Shown here: positions 6,254 to 7,663 of the stretch, piece after piece
How the letters are laid out: each line of letters begins with the position of its first letter
Position numbering within the stretch: the first letter of the stretch is position 1
Origin: Bacteroidales bacterium
Lineage (GTDB): Bacteria > Bacteroidota > Bacteroidia > Bacteroidales > UBA932
Direction: 5' to 3'
DNA length: 7,663 nt
Assembly: GCA_017555925.1 (NCBI GenBank)
Contig: JAFZFL010000084.1
Location: 1-7,663 of the forward strand
The notes under the pieces: generated by a model
Told to the model about the DNA's origin: nothing
What the model saw: only the letters and a program-made list of their open reading frames with translations
The model's database searches: none
Made by a program: the position numbers and the translations under genes

Positions 6254-7630
6254 ATGTTTTTATACTACTTTATGCCCGTTGTTTTTATTCTTGGGATATT
6301 GGCAATAGCCTTTGAAGATATTATAAAAGTGAATAAAGCAGCTACAGCTGTAGGCATGTCAATATTGCTGTGGGCAATATTCCTCATAGATTCTACAGGA
6401 ATATTTTCAACACACCAGCCTGCAAACCTTGCCCCCTTCCTTGAAGCTTTTCCAAAATTTGCACAGCTCTCAATGAGCGAATTGGCATATAAATTCATTG
6501 AATTCAGAATGATTGATTCCTTGGGAGATGTTGCCACAACTCTATTCTTTGTTTTAGGTTCTATGGCAATTATCGATATTGTAGACAGCCACGGAGGTTT
6601 TAGTGTAATCAGCTCTCTTATAAAGACCAATGTTGCACGCAAACTTTTATGGGTTATCACTTTAACTGCCTTCTTTATGGCTGCTGTGCTTGGAGATCTT
6701 GCCACTGTTATAGTACTTGTGGCTATTGCACGCAAACTTGTGCCTGAAAGGGATACCCGTCTGTTATATTCAGGAATGATAATAATCGCGGCCAATGCCG
6801 GCGGATGCTGGTCTCCTATAGGTGATGTCACCACTTTGTTGCTATGGACAGGCGGTAATCTTACAGTTGGCCATCAGGTAACCCACCTCATAATTCCGGC
6901 CTTTGTAATGATGCTGGTACCGCTACTTGCAACCACATTTATGCTGCCTGAAAATTCTGTTCTTTCACAGGCTGCAGAAGACGGCGCCAATGCTTATGAA
7001 AAAGTAAGTCCGAAATTCCGCAAAAGAATACTTGTAGTAGGTTTGTCGTCACTAATACTTATCCCTGTACTTCAAATGCTTATACAGTTACCTCCTTTTA
7101 TGGGAGTATTGCTTGGACTTGTTATACTATGGATAATGACAGACCGCAGATACACACATATTGAAGATGAAGATATGCAAAATTTGCGTGTTCATAAGGT
7201 ACTTGCACGTACAGATATAAGCACAGTTTTCTTCTTCCTTGGAATACTTATGTCTGTTCAGGCACTCAATGCCACAGGCTTCCTTACAGAACTTGGTCAG
7301 ATGCTGAGCAGCACTTTCAGCAATACAAACCATATTGCACTTATCTTTGGAGTTCTCTCTTCATTCCTTGACAATGTGGCTTTAGTCTCTGCAACTATGG
7401 GAATGTACCCGCTTGCTGCAGCTGGAGATTTTATGGCCAACAGTTCATTCTGGACACTCATGGCCTTTTGTGCAGTTTCGGGCGGAAGTCTCCTTATTAT
7501 TGGTTCCGCAGCAGGTGTAACTGCTATGGGTATGGAGAAAATTTCATTCGGATACTATTTCAAACGCTTTACTCCTTGGATTCTGGTAGGATTCGTGTTA
7601 GGATTTGCCACTTATGTATTATTGTTTTAA
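6254..7630 (+). CDS. nhaD: NhaD-family Na+/H+ antiporter
   Basis: This 458-residue polytopic inner-membrane protein belongs to the NhaD branch of the ion transporter superfamily and is expected to exchange cytoplasmic Na+ (or Li+) for protons in pH and salt homeostasis. Diagnostic motifs: AANAGGCWSPIGDVTT (179-194), with the conserved Asn181, Asp191 and Thr193-Thr194; SSFLDNVALV (369-378), the second-repeat ion-site motif with Asp373-Asn374; and GGSLLIIGSAAGV (410-422). The protein is hydrophobic throughout except a cytoplasmic loop at about 233-258 and another at 297-320. The first-repeat motif, usually LDNLTT, reads LGDLAT (146-151), so a normally conserved Asp-Asn pair is missing there. 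The start ATG follows a clear promoter. The stop is directly followed by an ATG at 7631. The family is secure; the altered motif leaves ion specificity and activity open. Confidence 0.88.
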   Translation: MFLYYFMPVVFILGILAIAFEDIIKVNKAATAVGMSILLWAIFLIDSTGIFSTHQPANLAPFLEAFPKFAQLSMSELAYKFIEFRMIDSLGDVATTLFFVLGSMAIIDIVDSHGGFSVISSLIKTNVARKLLWVITLTAFFMAAVLGDLATVIVLVAIARKLVPERDTRLLYSGMIIIAANAGGCWSPIGDVTTLLLWTGGNLTVGHQVTHLIIPAFVMMLVPLLATTFMLPENSVLSQAAEDGANAYEKVSPKFRKRILVVGLSSLILIPVLQMLIQLPPFMGVLLGLVILWIMTDRRYTHIEDEDMQNLRVHKVLARTDISTVFFFLGILMSVQALNATGFLTELGQMLSSTFSNTNHIALIFGVLSSFLDNVALVSATMGMYPLAAAGDFMANSSFWTLMAFCAVSGGSLLIIGSAAGVTAMGMEKISFGYYFKRFTPWILVGFVLGFATYVLLF

Positions 7631-7663
7631 ATGACCGGTTATACAACTATGGCACGCTGCAGA
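7631..7663 (+). CDS. Possible start of a following gene (truncated by the window end)
   Basis: An ATG lies immediately after the NhaD stop codon and opens a frame of 11 codons without a stop to the window edge (MTGYTTMARCR); a second in-frame ATG is at 7649. Zero spacing to the upstream gene would fit a coupled downstream gene. The stretch is too short to identify a product, and an open frame of this length occurs easily by chance. Confidence 0.25.
   Translation, partial: MTGYTTMARCR

Noticed and set aside
6265..6834. 189-codon open frame on the - strand opposite the NhaD gene
   Set aside because: It is the complement of a hydrophobic membrane protein gene; the translation lacks family motifs, and a strong + strand promoter and NhaD motifs define the real gene.

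Overview
The window looks like chromosomal DNA from a Bacteroidales (Bacteroidota) bacterium. The DNA is AT-rich by eye, and there are no Shine-Dalgarno sequences in front of the genes. One promoter (6195-6227) fits the Bacteroidota -33/-7 consensus (TTG ... TAnnTTTG). The protein content also fits this group: a lipid A Kdo transferase, a NamZ/DUF1343 lipoprotein, and an ECF sigma factor paired with a membrane protein ending in an outer-membrane beta-barrel. No mobile element, CRISPR array, tRNA or rRNA is visible, and no gene-free stretch exceeds about 100 bases.

Layout. (1) 3-137, + strand: the last 44 codons of tsaE, ending in a hairpin that may terminate transcription from both sides. (2) 152-2767, - strand: a two-gene unit, kdtA/waaA (Kdo transfer to lipid A, TTG start) followed 21 bases later by a NamZ-type exo-muramidase lipoprotein. 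(3) 2768-2869: a divergent intergenic region with a perfect 9-bp inverted repeat. (4) 2870-4367, + strand: mlaE and mlaF, permease and ATPase of an MCE-type lipid ABC transporter, one base apart. (5) 4370-6153, - strand: an ECF sigma factor (GTG start) and, 5 bases downstream, a 409-residue protein with a cytoplasmic anti-sigma-like N-terminus, one membrane helix, a long acidic linker and a predicted 8-strand beta-barrel. This gene meets mlaF tail to tail with 2 bases between the stop codons. (6) 6154-6253: a second divergent promoter region. (7) 6254-7630, + strand: an NhaD-family Na+/H+ antiporter, with a possible next gene starting directly at 7631 and running off the window.

Most of these genes serve the cell envelope: lipid A core sugar, peptidoglycan recycling, phospholipid traffic and ion homeostasis. 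The most interesting element is the sigma/anti-sigma pair. Its architecture matches the dual-membrane-spanning anti-sigma factors (Dma) described in Bacteroides thetaiotaomicron, where one protein connects the outer membrane to a cytoplasmic sigma factor. That it responds to envelope state, and that it controls any of its neighbours, is inference. The remaining genes are ordinary members of known families, apart from a non-canonical ion-site motif in the NhaD protein and two non-ATG starts.
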